Origin: an uncultured Clostridia bacterium
GTDB lineage: Bacteria > Bacillota > Clostridia > UBA1381
Reading direction: 5' to 3'
Assembly: GCA_934489015.1 (NCBI GenBank)
Contig: CAKSSN010000010.1
Span: forward strand, 35,402-99,401
DNA length: 64,000 nucleotides
The position numbers were made by a program, and so were the translations under genes. Positions 1-7,387 of the stretch are shown one piece after another (the stretch's first letter is position 1; each line of letters opens with the position of its first letter). Under the pieces are notes generated by a model, which saw only the letters and a program-made list of their open reading frames with translations, was not told the origin of the DNA and did not search any database.

Positions 1-1415
1 CAAATGCACAAGATGTTCTTGACGGTAAATATGGCGACATTACAGGAAAAACAATTAATTTTACAGAAAATATTACTGAAATTCTTGACCTTGCAAGACC
101 TACCGCTTACGAGGGAAGTAAGACGAATTATTATAATCTGAACGGCTCTGACAATAATGAAATAAAGTGGAGCGAAAATATTGCAGATGATTTAAATAAT
201 ATAAAAACAGGTACATTTCATTATTATCGTACACTTGATAACGTAACGTTTACAGCGAATGAAGGTGTTACGGTAAAAGGGTTTAAATATAATTCAGGTC
301 ATGTTTATGCTACGGGAAATCATGATTATGTACGTGATATAGACTTGATACAAGGACAAACATCATACTATAGACACAGCAGCATGGACGGTATTACATT
401 TAAAGGATTAACTTTTACATACAATTGTGATGCAGGGCTATATATGACAGACTGTATTGTTAAAGATATAACTTTTGATGGCTGTACTTTTAGCGGAACA
501 GATGAATATAAAAATAATAGTGTGGTGGCGATACATTTTGGCGCTGATAATCAGTATTTTACAAATACAGTTGTAAAGAATTGTAAAATAGATAACTATT
601 ATCAGGGTGTATACATAAGAGGTGTTGACGGCGCAACAGCTATAGGAAACAGTATTTCAAATACAAAACATAATGCATTGGCTTTTCAGAGTGATAAAAA
701 CGATTTAAAAGGAACAGTTGTAGTAAAAGAAAATTATCTTTCAAATGCAAGCGACCGTGCAATTCGTTTTAATAATATAAGCAGTACCGGTGTTATTACA
801 ATCAATAATAATATAATGGTAAATTGCGGAAACTCAAAAGGTCAACTCATTGCCGCTACATCATGCGCTGATGGTTCTTCGATAGACCTCGAATCAAACT
901 ATTGGAACGGTAAAAACGTTTCAACAGCAGTTTCCGGAATGACAAATCCGAAAACCACCGGAATTACAGGTGGTACATGGAGTATAGATGTATCAGATTA
1001 CTGTGCTTCGGGATATAAAGTTGTAACTAATTCGGACGGAACATATAGCGTTGCTTCTTTAAAATGGACAAATGACACCGACTCCGGCTATTATAAAGAT
1101 AGCGAAAACAAGAAAAAAGGTATGATGAGATTTATGTTCAGTGTAGCGCCAAGTGGCACTGTTACAGCTTCGGGAATTAAGTATATAAATGCAAACGACA
1201 TTACAGCTGAACCGACTATAAGCGGCGCAGTCAATACAACCAAAAATTCAAGTGTATTTCAAGGCGATATTGTTAATATTCCTGCTGAGGAAAATATAAC
1301 ATATTTCGCAAGAGCTTATATAACAACCGACAACGGAACATTTTGGTCTGAGCCGGTTAGCTGCACGGTTAACTGGAATCAATTCTTTACCGATTATACA
1401 GGAGGTGCGCAGTAA
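1..1415 (+). CDS. Right-handed beta-helix surface protein, C-terminal part (5' end lies outside the window)
   Basis: The reading frame is already open at base 3, and no stop occurs before 1413-1415, so this is the last 470 residues of a longer protein; the TTG at 345 is internal, not a start. The middle part (roughly visible residues 110-310) has irregular repeats rich in Asn, Gly and short hydrophobic strands with 'NNxI' and 'GNxIS' ladders, the look of a parallel beta-helix as in pectate lyases and related polysaccharide-acting proteins. The last ~150 residues are a separate beta-rich domain with no obvious catalytic motif. A secreted or surface location is inferred, since the N-terminus is missing. 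The stop codon overlaps the next gene's ATG (TAATG), so the two are probably translationally coupled. The stretch is more AT-rich than most of the window. Confidence 0.75.
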   Translation, partial: NAQDVLDGKYGDITGKTINFTENITEILDLARPTAYEGSKTNYYNLNGSDNNEIKWSENIADDLNNIKTGTFHYYRTLDNVTFTANEGVTVKGFKYNSGHVYATGNHDYVRDIDLIQGQTSYYRHSSMDGITFKGLTFTYNCDAGLYMTDCIVKDITFDGCTFSGTDEYKNNSVVAIHFGADNQYFTNTVVKNCKIDNYYQGVYIRGVDGATAIGNSISNTKHNALAFQSDKNDLKGTVVVKENYLSNASDRAIRFNNISSTGVITINNNIMVNCGNSKGQLIAATSCADGSSIDLESNYWNGKNVSTAVSGMTNPKTTGITGGTWSIDVSDYCASGYKVVTNSDGTYSVASLKWTNDTDSGYYKDSENKKKGMMRFMFSVAPSGTVTASGIKYINANDITAEPTISGAVNTTKNSSVFQGDIVNIPAEENITYFARAYITTDNGTFWSEPVSCTVNWNQFFTDYTGGAQ

Positions 1416-1573
1416 TGAAAAAAGAATACAGAACACCTGAAATAAAGAGTGTTAAATTTGACGTTGAGGATATTATTCAGACAAGCGGCGATCAGGTAAC
1501 GAATAAATTGCCGAAGTCGTTTGACGGAGCGGAGCAGCTCGCTTCAACTGATTATCAGAGCCTTATTCAATAA
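1415..1573 (+). CDS. 52-residue peptide, candidate RiPP-type precursor
   Basis: A short gene starting on ATG 1415 (sharing bases with the upstream stop) behind a strong GGAGG at 1401-1405, ending with TAA at 1571-1573. The product begins MKKEYRTPEIKSVKF, continues through an acidic 'DVEDIIQTSG' segment, and ends in a Ser/Asp/Gln-rich tail. It has no signal peptide, membrane segment or Cys. Small proteins with a charged Lys/Tyr/Pro start, a hydrophobic/acidic 'FEVEDII-TSG' core and a variable tail are common in Clostridia, often near PqqD or HPr-kinase-like genes. That fits a leader plus core layout but does not prove it. Downstream are a hairpin and then an HPr-kinase-like gene. The alternative is a small uncharacterised structural protein. 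Confidence 0.72.
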   Translation: MKKEYRTPEIKSVKFDVEDIIQTSGDQVTNKLPKSFDGAEQLASTDYQSLIQ

Positions 1574-1586
1574 TTTTTATGGGTGT

Positions 1587-1611
1587 GGCGGCGGTTTTTC
1601 CGCCGCCTTTT
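1587..1611 (+). terminator. Perfect 8-bp GC hairpin with short T tail between peptide gene and kinase-like gene
   Basis: GGCGGCGG (1587-1594), a five-T loop, and CCGCCGCC (1600-1607) followed by TTTT. It lies 14 bases after the 52-aa peptide stop and 17 bases before the next start. It could be a full terminator or a partial attenuator that makes more peptide mRNA than kinase mRNA. The T tract is short, so read-through is plausible. Confidence 0.65.
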
Positions 1612-1627
1612 AGGTTAGGAGTTTTTT

Positions 1628-2320
1628 ATGATTGCAGTCAAGCTTGCGGGGCTTACCGTGCAAATTAACAATAAGTATGATTATACGGCGCGTATGTGTA
1701 AAGATTATCTTTCAGACGGTAAAGCATATGATTTTTCCGCTTGGGTGACGGATGATGAGATTTCGGCAGAGGGCAGCGGATTTGACAGGGGGTATCTCGA
1801 AAGCCTTGCAATATATCGGAAAATTGCGGAGGAACTGTTGGATTATGACGGATTTTTAATGCATGGCGCAGTGTTTGATTATCTCGGAGACGGAATTGCG
1901 TTTCTGGCAAAAAGCGGTGTGGGGAAGAGTACGCATTTGCGGCTGTGGCAGACGCTTTTAAAGGATAAGGTTAAAATTATAAACGGTGATAAGCCGCTTG
2001 TAAGATTTGTCGGCGATATACCTTATGCATACGGAACGGCGTGGGCAGGCAAGGAAAATCTGCATACAAATGATAAAACCGAACTTAAAAAGATATGCTT
2101 TATAGAGCGCAGCGCGGAAAATGAATGCGTGCCGATTGAGAAAAAAGATGTGATTGAGAGGATTGTAAGTCAGATATATGTCCCGAAAAGCGCGGATAAG
2201 CTTGTTAAAACACTCGACCTCACGGATAGACTTGTTAAATCGGCGGAGTTTTATTTGATAAGGTGTAATATGCAGCTGTCCGCCGCTGAAACGGCGTTTG
2301 AGGTTGTGTGCGGGAAATAA
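1628..2320 (+). CDS. HPr-kinase-like P-loop protein (paralogue 1)
   Basis: A 230-aa protein; ATG 1628 follows AGGAG at 1617-1621. It carries a Walker A loop SGVGKST (residues 96-102) preceded by a 'MHG' strand (78-80), then 'DKPLVR' (121-126) and 'YGTAWAGK' (135-142). This is the layout of the HPr kinase/PEP-carboxykinase-like fold without the N-terminal HprK domain. In the HprK family the P-loop binds a nucleotide for Ser phosphorylation, and homologues act as peptide kinases in some lasso-peptide clusters. It shares these motifs in the same order with the protein at 6382-7083. Position next to a 52-aa peptide suggests the peptide is its substrate or partner, which is inference. It is not the central HPr kinase of carbon control, which is longer. 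Confidence 0.75.
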   Translation: MIAVKLAGLTVQINNKYDYTARMCKDYLSDGKAYDFSAWVTDDEISAEGSGFDRGYLESLAIYRKIAEELLDYDGFLMHGAVFDYLGDGIAFLAKSGVGKSTHLRLWQTLLKDKVKIINGDKPLVRFVGDIPYAYGTAWAGKENLHTNDKTELKKICFIERSAENECVPIEKKDVIERIVSQIYVPKSADKLVKTLDLTDRLVKSAEFYLIRCNMQLSAAETAFEVVCGK

Positions 2321-2429
2321 CAGAAAAATGGTTTGTTTGTGACTGTTTCATTCCGCTCCGTAGGGGCGGATAATATCCGCCCGATTTTAACGCTTGCGGA
2401 ATTTTTGTTTGTCGCAACTATTTTGTTTA

Positions 2430-2543
2430 GCTCCGTAGGGGCGGGCATTGACCGTTCGATTTAACTTCATCCCTCAGTCAGCTACGCTGACAGCTCCCTT
2501 CAAAAGGAGCCTTTTGCATGGGTGAGTGTATCGGATGAATGAG
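2430..2543 (+). repeat. 114-bp composite repeat, copy 1
   Basis: Starts GCTCCGTAGGGGC, passes through a GGGCATTGACCG core, then 'CCCTCAGTCAGC' with the inverted repeat GTCAGC/GCTGAC and 'GGAGC' partner arms, and ends near 'TATCGGATGAATGA'. Near-identical copies lie at 24081-24194 and 26219-26332 in the same orientation. Confidence 0.85.
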
Positions 2544-2703
2544 AGATTGCCTGGAAAGAGTGACTTTAGATTTAACACTTGTGAGCGTAATATTATTTGT
2601 TTGTTCTGTAGGGGGGCTCTGCTCCGCCCGTTTTAACATTTGCGAATGTTTGTGTTTTTGCTATATTCTCTGTTAGCTCTGTAGGCGCGGATAATATCCG
2701 TCC

Positions 2704-2982
2704 GTTTTTTTACCCGCAATTTTTAGAATTTTTCCAAAAAACTGTAAAATAAAAATCAATATGTAGCAGCGGCGTATGCATCGCTGCGGTAAATGCGAAC
2801 ATTTACAGTCAGAATAAAAATCACCCTTGCCGCGTTGGCTTGCGATAAATCATGTAAATCTGAAAATCTTTACTTGTATGGGGTCTTGGGGCGTGCCCCA
2901 AGCGGTTCAGGGCCCGGGAGGTACTTAGGCTTCCGGCGGTTTTGGTTCTTTTGCTTACAAAAGAACACCTGTAAATGACGAG
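2704..2982 (+). repeat. 279-bp multi-hairpin dispersed element, copy 1
   Basis: Nearly identical, and of the same length, to 37782-38060; an inverted relative lies at 23756-23984. It contains successive potential hairpins: GCAGCG...CGCTGC, CTTGGGGC..GCCCCAAG, and GTTCTTTTG-CTTA-CAAAAGAAC. No open frame is conserved between copies. It is followed by the 'CTCCTTCCACCGC' element, as in copy 2. Confidence 0.85.
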
Positions 2983-3038
2983 GAAAAAAATGCAGATAAA
3001 ATATATTTTGATTAATTATAAAAATTCATAATATTGTA

Positions 3039-3105
3039 TTTTTACTCCTTCCACCGCTTACGCGGTCCCCCTCCCTCAAAGATGGAGGCCTTTGCGCTCC
3101 GAATT
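3039..3105 (+). repeat. 'TTTTTACTCCTTCCACCGC' element, copy 1
   Basis: Reads TTTTTACTCCTTCCACCGC, then a GCGGT arm, 'CCCTCCCTCAAAGATGGAGG' and a CTCC end. Other copies: 38148-38226 (same strand), 23599-23675 and 24303-24365 (opposite strand). In three of four cases it accompanies the 279-bp multi-hairpin element. Confidence 0.8.
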
Positions 3106-3155
3106 TATTGCAAAATAAAAAACATTGTAAGCAAAAACGGGTGGAGCAGAGCCGC

Positions 3156-3447
3156 GTCACTACGGAGCAAAATGAAACAGTCACAAATAAACAAAGCACA
3201 TTGCAATTGCAAGCAAAAGCGGGCGGATAATATCCGCCCCTACAGAGAAAGCAAAGAACATCAAGCTCACAAACGCAAAAAGCGGGCGGAGCAGAGCCGT
3301 GTCACTACGGAGCAAAATGAAACAGTCACAAATAAACAAAGCACATTGCAATTGCAAGCAAAAGCGGGCGGATAATATCCGCCTCTACAGAGAAAGCAAA
3401 GAACATCAAGCTCACAAACGCAAAAAGCGGGCGGAGCAGAGCCCCGC
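3156..3447 (+). repeat. 145-bp tandem duplication
   Basis: The segment beginning GTCACTACGGAGCAAAATGA occurs at 3156 and again at 3301, a period of 145 bases with only a few differences. Each unit carries one GGCGGATAATATCCGCC palindrome and one GGCGGAGCAGAGCC palindrome, so whole pairs of palindromes were duplicated together. Confidence 0.85.
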
Positions 3448-3629
3448 CCCTACGAAGCAAAATATAACAGTTGCAAACAAATAAAAAATTGGAAGCGCTA
3501 AAGCGGGCGGATAATATCCGCCCCTACAGAGTGAACAAATGATATAGCAAAGAATGTTAAGCCCTCACAAGTGTTAAATCATCGGGCGGAGCAAACAAAG
3601 GATGCAGCCAATCCGAAAAGTCAAAATCA

Positions 3630-4229
3630 TCAATCCACAAAAACCGCCCTTACTGGACTTGCGTCGCCTACGGAAATTTTAAGCGGTGCGCCTACAAACA
3701 TTCCGCATTTACCGGAAATTTCCGAAAGCCCGAAAAGCGTTTCATAAATGAGTATACCGCTGCCGAGCAGCGCGCGGTGCAAAAATCCGTCCTTATCAAC
3801 GGTCGGCAAATCAACGCCGATCGCCTTTAAATTAAGCCTTTTGGCAATTTCGGCAAACTCCTCCGAAAGCGGCGGAACATTTTCAAAAAACTGCTTTGAG
3901 CCGTAAAGCTCATCCCAGCCCGTTGAAATAAGAAGAATTTCGCACTCCGGAATATTCTCCGGCGGCATTACGACACCGCCGAGAATTGCGCACGGAGCAA
4001 CATATGCGCGCCCCATGCATTTTTCAAGGCTAATATCCGTGCAGCCGTCGCCGTTTTTAATAAAATGCAGCGGCATATCAACGTGCGTTCCGCTGTGCGT
4101 GCCGATACAAAGGCGCGACACATTGCAGCCGGACTCTTCAATAAGTATTGTTTTTTCGATTTTCACTTCGGGATCGCCGGGATAAACGAACATTTCGTTT
4201 TCAATAGGTACACTAAGATCGTATATCAT
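3630..4229 (-). CDS. Cyclase / kynurenine-formamidase family metal hydrolase
   Basis: A 199-aa protein of the 'putative cyclase' family, which includes bacterial arylformamidase (KynB). The metal-binding signature HSGTHVDMPLHF (about residues 65-76) is intact, and the N-terminal 'DLSVPIENEMFVYPGDP' is typical. Family members hydrolyse amide or cyclic substrates using Mn or Zn. No tryptophan-degradation gene is nearby, so the substrate is open. The start follows GGAG with a good spacing. It lies 24 bases after the glycosyltransferase gene on the same strand and probably shares its mRNA. Confidence 0.85.
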   Translation of the reverse strand: MIYDLSVPIENEMFVYPGDPEVKIEKTILIEESGCNVSRLCIGTHSGTHVDMPLHFIKNGDGCTDISLEKCMGRAYVAPCAILGGVVMPPENIPECEILLISTGWDELYGSKQFFENVPPLSEEFAEIAKRLNLKAIGVDLPTVDKDGFLHRALLGSGILIYETLFGLSEISGKCGMFVGAPLKISVGDASPVRAVFVD

Positions 4230-4253
4230 TATTTTTTCTCCGTAACAGCAGAA

Positions 4254-5204
4254 TTATTTAAGATATGTTTCTATTATATATCTTGGTCTGTTTTTAACCT
4301 CTTTATACATTTTACCGATGTATTCGCCTATAAGACCTATTCCCAGCAGTTGAAGTCCGCCGAGAAACCATACCGAGCACATAATGCTTGTCCAGCCGAC
4401 AATCGTGTGACCGGTAAATTTTCTGATGAGCGAAACGATAAAAATTATAACTGCGATAAGGCATGTAACCGAGCCGAGCGTGCTTATTGCTCTGATCGGG
4501 TTTATGCTGAACGACGTAATTCCGTCAAAGGCAAAAGCGAGCATTTTTTTGAGCGGATATTTCGACTCACCGGCAAAACGTTCGAGCCTGTCATAGTAAA
4601 CCTTGTCGGTTTTAAAGCCGATAAGCGGCACCATTCCGCGCAGAAACAGATTTTTCTCCGGGAATTTCGCGAGCTCGTCGAGCGCGCGGCGGCTCATGAG
4701 TCTGTAGTCTGCGTGGTTAAATACGCAGTCAACACCCATCATGCTCATAAATTTGTAAAATCCTACAGCGGTTGTACGCTTAAAAAATGTGTCGGTGTCG
4801 CGCTTGTTTCTCACGCCGTAAACAATTTCGCAGCCCTCGATATATTTGTCAACCATTTTTTCGATTGTGTTAATATCGTCCTGCAAATCGGCGTCAATCG
4901 AAACGGTGCAGTCGCAGTCGTCCTTAACCGTCATAAGTCCGCCGAGAAGCGCATTTTGATGCCCCTCGTTTCTCGAAAGCTTCACTCCGAGAACATTATT
5001 TCTCTTTTCATGTTCGGCGCAGATAAGCTCCCAAGTGTTGTCGCGGCTGCCGTCATCTACAAACACAACGCGGCTCTCTTCGGCTATTTTCCCCGTAATA
5101 ACCATTTTGTCGAGAACCGAGCAAAGCTGCTTTGACGATTCCGGAAGAACTTCATGTTCGTTGTAGCACGGCACAACAATGTAAAGTATTGGTTTCTCTC
5201 TCAT
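4254..5204 (-). CDS. Family 2 glycosyltransferase, GtrB/dolichol-phosphate-mannose-synthase type
   Basis: A 316-aa membrane glycosyltransferase. The N-terminal GT2 domain has 'VVPCYNEHEVLP' and the acceptor/metal motif 'SIDADLQDD'; two hydrophobic segments near the C-terminus (about residues 225-290) are the usual membrane anchor. Such enzymes move a sugar from a nucleotide sugar to polyprenyl phosphate. The frame is open 11 codons further upstream, but ATG 5204 has AAAGGA at the right distance, and the predicted -10 box (5239-5244) would put transcription start at or after the longer start. First gene of a two-gene unit with the cyclase-family gene. Confidence 0.88.
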   Translation of the reverse strand: MREKPILYIVVPCYNEHEVLPESSKQLCSVLDKMVITGKIAEESRVVFVDDGSRDNTWELICAEHEKRNNVLGVKLSRNEGHQNALLGGLMTVKDDCDCTVSIDADLQDDINTIEKMVDKYIEGCEIVYGVRNKRDTDTFFKRTTAVGFYKFMSMMGVDCVFNHADYRLMSRRALDELAKFPEKNLFLRGMVPLIGFKTDKVYYDRLERFAGESKYPLKKMLAFAFDGITSFSINPIRAISTLGSVTCLIAVIIFIVSLIRKFTGHTIVGWTSIMCSVWFLGGLQLLGIGLIGEYIGKMYKEVKNRPRYIIETYLK

Positions 5205-5238
5205 ATAAAGTGTCCTTTCTTTTGATTTTTCATACATA

Positions 5239-5267
5239 ATTATACCGCATTTATGCCCAAATTACAA
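5239..5267 (-). promoter_or_regulatory. Sigma-A-type promoter for the glycosyltransferase gene
   Basis: On the minus strand TTGTAA (5267-5262), a 17-base spacer, and TATAAT (5244-5239). Transcription would begin near 5232, supporting the start at 5204. Confidence 0.7.
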
Positions 5268-5316
5268 TACATTCCATAAGATTTAAAAAAAACTTTAACA
5301 AATTTGCATAAAAATA

Positions 5317-5346
5317 TTGACGTTTGTATATGTTTTGTGTTAAAAT
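5317..5346 (+). promoter_or_regulatory. Sigma-A-type promoter for the SLH-protein operon
   Basis: TTGACG (5317-5322), an 18-base spacer and TAAAAT (5341-5346), about 50 bases before the start codon and its GAAAGGAAGG ribosome binding site. The region is AT-rich. Confidence 0.6.
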
Positions 5347-5397
5347 ATTAGTAATAATATATAATCAGCTATTTTTATTTTTGAAAGGAAGGTAAAC

Positions 5398-6381
5398 ATG
5401 AATAAAATTATTGCACGCACGGCGGCAGCTTTATGTGCCGCAGTTACTTTATCGGCAGGAAGCGTTTTTGCGGATTTTACCGATATGCCGAACGATTCGA
5501 GCAGACAGGCTCTTGAAAATGCGGTTAAAAACGGTCTTTTGACGGGTTATGATACGGGTGAGATAAAGCCGTATGATAATATTACAAGGGCGCAGATGGC
5601 AGCTATCATAACGCGTGCTTTCGGCGCAGAAAGCACGGCCGATCTTTCTTCATACAAGGATATGAAAGAGGGGCAGTGGTATTATGACGCGATGAGCAAG
5701 GCTGTTGCCATGAACGCTTTTCAGGGCGACGGAGAAAACCTCAATCCCGAAAGCAACATAACGTTCCAGGAGGCTTTTGCCGTTTTGGCGCGAGTTTTCG
5801 ATTTGCAGTCATCGTATGACATTGAAAAAATAGTTGCCGAAATAAAGAAAGAGGCAGCGCCCTCTCAGATGAACACGGCGGCTTTAGACAAATTTTCCGA
5901 CAAAGCGGAAATTGCCGAGTGGGCTGTTCCGACAACGCTTGCAATTGTCGAGGGCGGCTATTGGAGCGGCAAGGACGGCGCGCTCACTCCGACAGCTTAC
6001 ATAAACAGAAGCGAGTTTGCAACCGTTATGGATAATCTCGTTCAGGTTTATATTGACGAGCCGGGCGAGTATACAGCTGAAGAAACGGATAAAAACGTGC
6101 TTGTAAGAAGCAAGGACGTAACGCTTGACAACGTAAAGGGCGAAAAGTCGGCAGTATTTGTCGGCGACAGCACGGATAATGTAACTCTCGGCAGTGGAGT
6201 TGATATAGACAAGCTCGTTGTAAGGGGCGGAAATGTTAAGGCAAAGGGTACATATAACCAGATCAGAATGATAGGACACAATATTGTAACGGATATATCG
6301 GAGGTTACAAAGGTTAAAGTTCAGGTTTACGGAAGATACCCCGATTCTAAAGTATATCTCGGCGTAAAGGATGTTGGTTAA
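5398..6381 (+). CDS. SLH-domain cell-surface protein
   Basis: A 327-aa secreted protein. Residues 1-26 form a signal peptide (basic start, hydrophobic core, cleavage after 'VFA'). Three S-layer-homology domains follow: about 27-80 (with 'ITRAQMAAIITRAF'), 82-140 and 160-220 ('INRSEFATVMDNLV'). A ~100-residue beta-rich tail with no known motif ends the protein. SLH triplets bind pyruvylated secondary cell-wall polymer, and the pyruvyl transferase CsaB is encoded at 16780-17874. The stop is directly followed by the ATG of an HPr-kinase-like gene with no gap, so both are almost certainly in one operon. What the tail carries or displays is unknown. Confidence 0.88.
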   Translation: MNKIIARTAAALCAAVTLSAGSVFADFTDMPNDSSRQALENAVKNGLLTGYDTGEIKPYDNITRAQMAAIITRAFGAESTADLSSYKDMKEGQWYYDAMSKAVAMNAFQGDGENLNPESNITFQEAFAVLARVFDLQSSYDIEKIVAEIKKEAAPSQMNTAALDKFSDKAEIAEWAVPTTLAIVEGGYWSGKDGALTPTAYINRSEFATVMDNLVQVYIDEPGEYTAEETDKNVLVRSKDVTLDNVKGEKSAVFVGDSTDNVTLGSGVDIDKLVVRGGNVKAKGTYNQIRMIGHNIVTDISEVTKVKVQVYGRYPDSKVYLGVKDVG

Positions 6382-7083
6382 ATGAAGCTTCATAAAATCG
6401 CGGATTTGTACGTCGGAATTGATTACCGTCATCCGACAATGACTAAACAGGCAAAGCCTTATCTTTCGGAAGATAAGCCGGAAATTGTTGATATTGTAAC
6501 ATGGGCGAGCGACGAGAGCATAAAAGATTTGCAGGAAACCTATCCGGTTTTTTCGGAAAACGACTGCGAATATATGCTCACCGGAAACGGATTTTACAGT
6601 GAGCTGCTGCACTTTGGGGGGCTGATGATTCACGCGTCTGCGGTTGTGTATAAGGGCGGCGCATATCTGTTTTCCGCCGACAGCGGAACGGGCAAGTCGA
6701 CTCACACGCAGCTTTGGCTCAAGGCTTTCGGCGATGAAGCGAAAATTTTAAATGACGATAAGCCCGCTGTCAGAATAATTGACGGTAAGGCATATGCCTA
6801 CGGAACACCATGGAGCGGCAAAACCGACTGGAATTTGAATGTGCGTGCAGACCTTAAGGGCATTTGCTTTCTGGAGCGCGCAAAGGAAAATACGATAAGG
6901 CGCGCTGCCGCAGGGGAAGTTGTTTCCGATTTGCTCAGGCAGACTATTCGTCCGCAGAAGGAAGAAAACATGGATAAGCTGCTTGAAAATATGGATGCGC
7001 TTTTGAAAATTGTGCCTGTTTACAAAATGGGCTGCAATATGGATGTCAGTGCGGCAGAGGTGTCGTATAACGCTATGAAATAG
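6382..7083 (+). CDS. HPr-kinase-like P-loop protein (paralogue 2)
   Basis: A 233-aa relative of the protein at 1628-2320. Shared landmarks in the same order: Walker A SGTGKST (101-107) after 'MIHASA', 'DDKPAVR' (125-131) and 'YGTPWSGK' (140-147), and near the C-terminus 'GCNMDVSAAE' matching 'RCNMQLSAAE' of paralogue 1. It lacks the N-terminal HprK domain. The ATG directly abuts the SLH-gene stop, with AAAGGA inside that gene's end. Followed by PqqD-like and S24/S26-like genes. In the HprK/PEPCK-like superfamily the P-loop supports phosphate transfer to Ser; here the target may be a small peptide handled by the PqqD-like protein (inference). Confidence 0.78.
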   Translation: MKLHKIADLYVGIDYRHPTMTKQAKPYLSEDKPEIVDIVTWASDESIKDLQETYPVFSENDCEYMLTGNGFYSELLHFGGLMIHASAVVYKGGAYLFSADSGTGKSTHTQLWLKAFGDEAKILNDDKPAVRIIDGKAYAYGTPWSGKTDWNLNVRADLKGICFLERAKENTIRRAAAGEVVSDLLRQTIRPQKEENMDKLLENMDALLKIVPVYKMGCNMDVSAAEVSYNAMK

Positions 7084-7114
7084 CTACTTATAAATATAAA
7101 GGAGAATTTTAAAC

Positions 7115-7387
7115 ATGAAAATAAAATCGGGTTATCTTCTTCGTGAAGTTGCGGGCAACTTCATTGTTGTGTCAATAGGTCAGGCAGCGGTTGATTTTAA
7201 CGGTATGCTCACAATGAACGAAACGGGCGCATTTCTTTGGAAAAAGCTTGAGGGCGGCGCAAGTGCCGAAGAGCTTAAGGAAGCTATGCAAAAAGAATAT
7301 GAGGGAGCTGACGAAAAGACGATTTCCGACGATGTTGACAGCTTCATAGAAAGTCTTAAAAAGGTGGATTTGCTTGAAGATGAGTGA
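7115..7387 (+). CDS. PqqD-like peptide-binding protein (RRE fold)
   Basis: A 90-aa protein beginning after AAAGGAG. It has the PqqD pattern: an N-terminal beta region ('LREVAGNFIVVSIG...VDFNGMLTMNETGAFLWKKLE') followed by a helix-rich half with an acidic 'DDVDSFIESLKK' end. PqqD and related RiPP recognition elements hold leader peptides and present them to modifying enzymes. No radical-SAM gene is adjacent, which is unlike pqq or sactipeptide loci; the neighbours are an HPr-kinase-like gene upstream and an S24/S26-like gene that overlaps its 3' end. Confidence 0.82.
   Translation: MKIKSGYLLREVAGNFIVVSIGQAAVDFNGMLTMNETGAFLWKKLEGGASAEELKEAMQKEYEGADEKTISDDVDSFIESLKKVDLLEDE

Larger units (their letters stand above)
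2321..3629. repeat. Intergenic repeat island 1
   Basis: 1.3 kb with no credible gene. It holds small palindromes of the form GGCGGATAATATCCGCC (2365-2381, 3222-3238, 3367-3383, 3506-3522), the related arms with a GGCTCTGCT core (about 2608-2630, 3427-3450), one 114-bp composite (2430-2543), one long multi-hairpin element (2704-2982), a 'CTCCTTCCACCGC' element (3039-3105) and a 145-bp tandem duplication (3156-3447). Short open frames here are formed by the repeats and lack ribosome binding sites. Confidence 0.85.

Noticed and set aside
345..1415. A complete 356-aa gene starting at 345
   Set aside because: The frame is open to the left edge of the window and the TTG at 345 has no ribosome site; this is the 3' part of a longer gene.
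3034..3484. Small basic proteins with repeated 'NKAHCNCKQKRADNIR' segments
   Set aside because: They are translations of the 145-bp tandem duplication and the small palindromes, with no ribosome binding site.
3150..3530. CRISPR array
   Set aside because: Repeats are regularly spaced palindromes, but the spacers are themselves duplicated, the period is 145 bases and no cas gene is present.
4065..5135. 356-aa plus-strand frame opposite the glycosyltransferase
   Set aside because: Antisense shadow of two well-supported minus-strand genes; composition rich in Arg/His/Cys/Asn typical of shadows.
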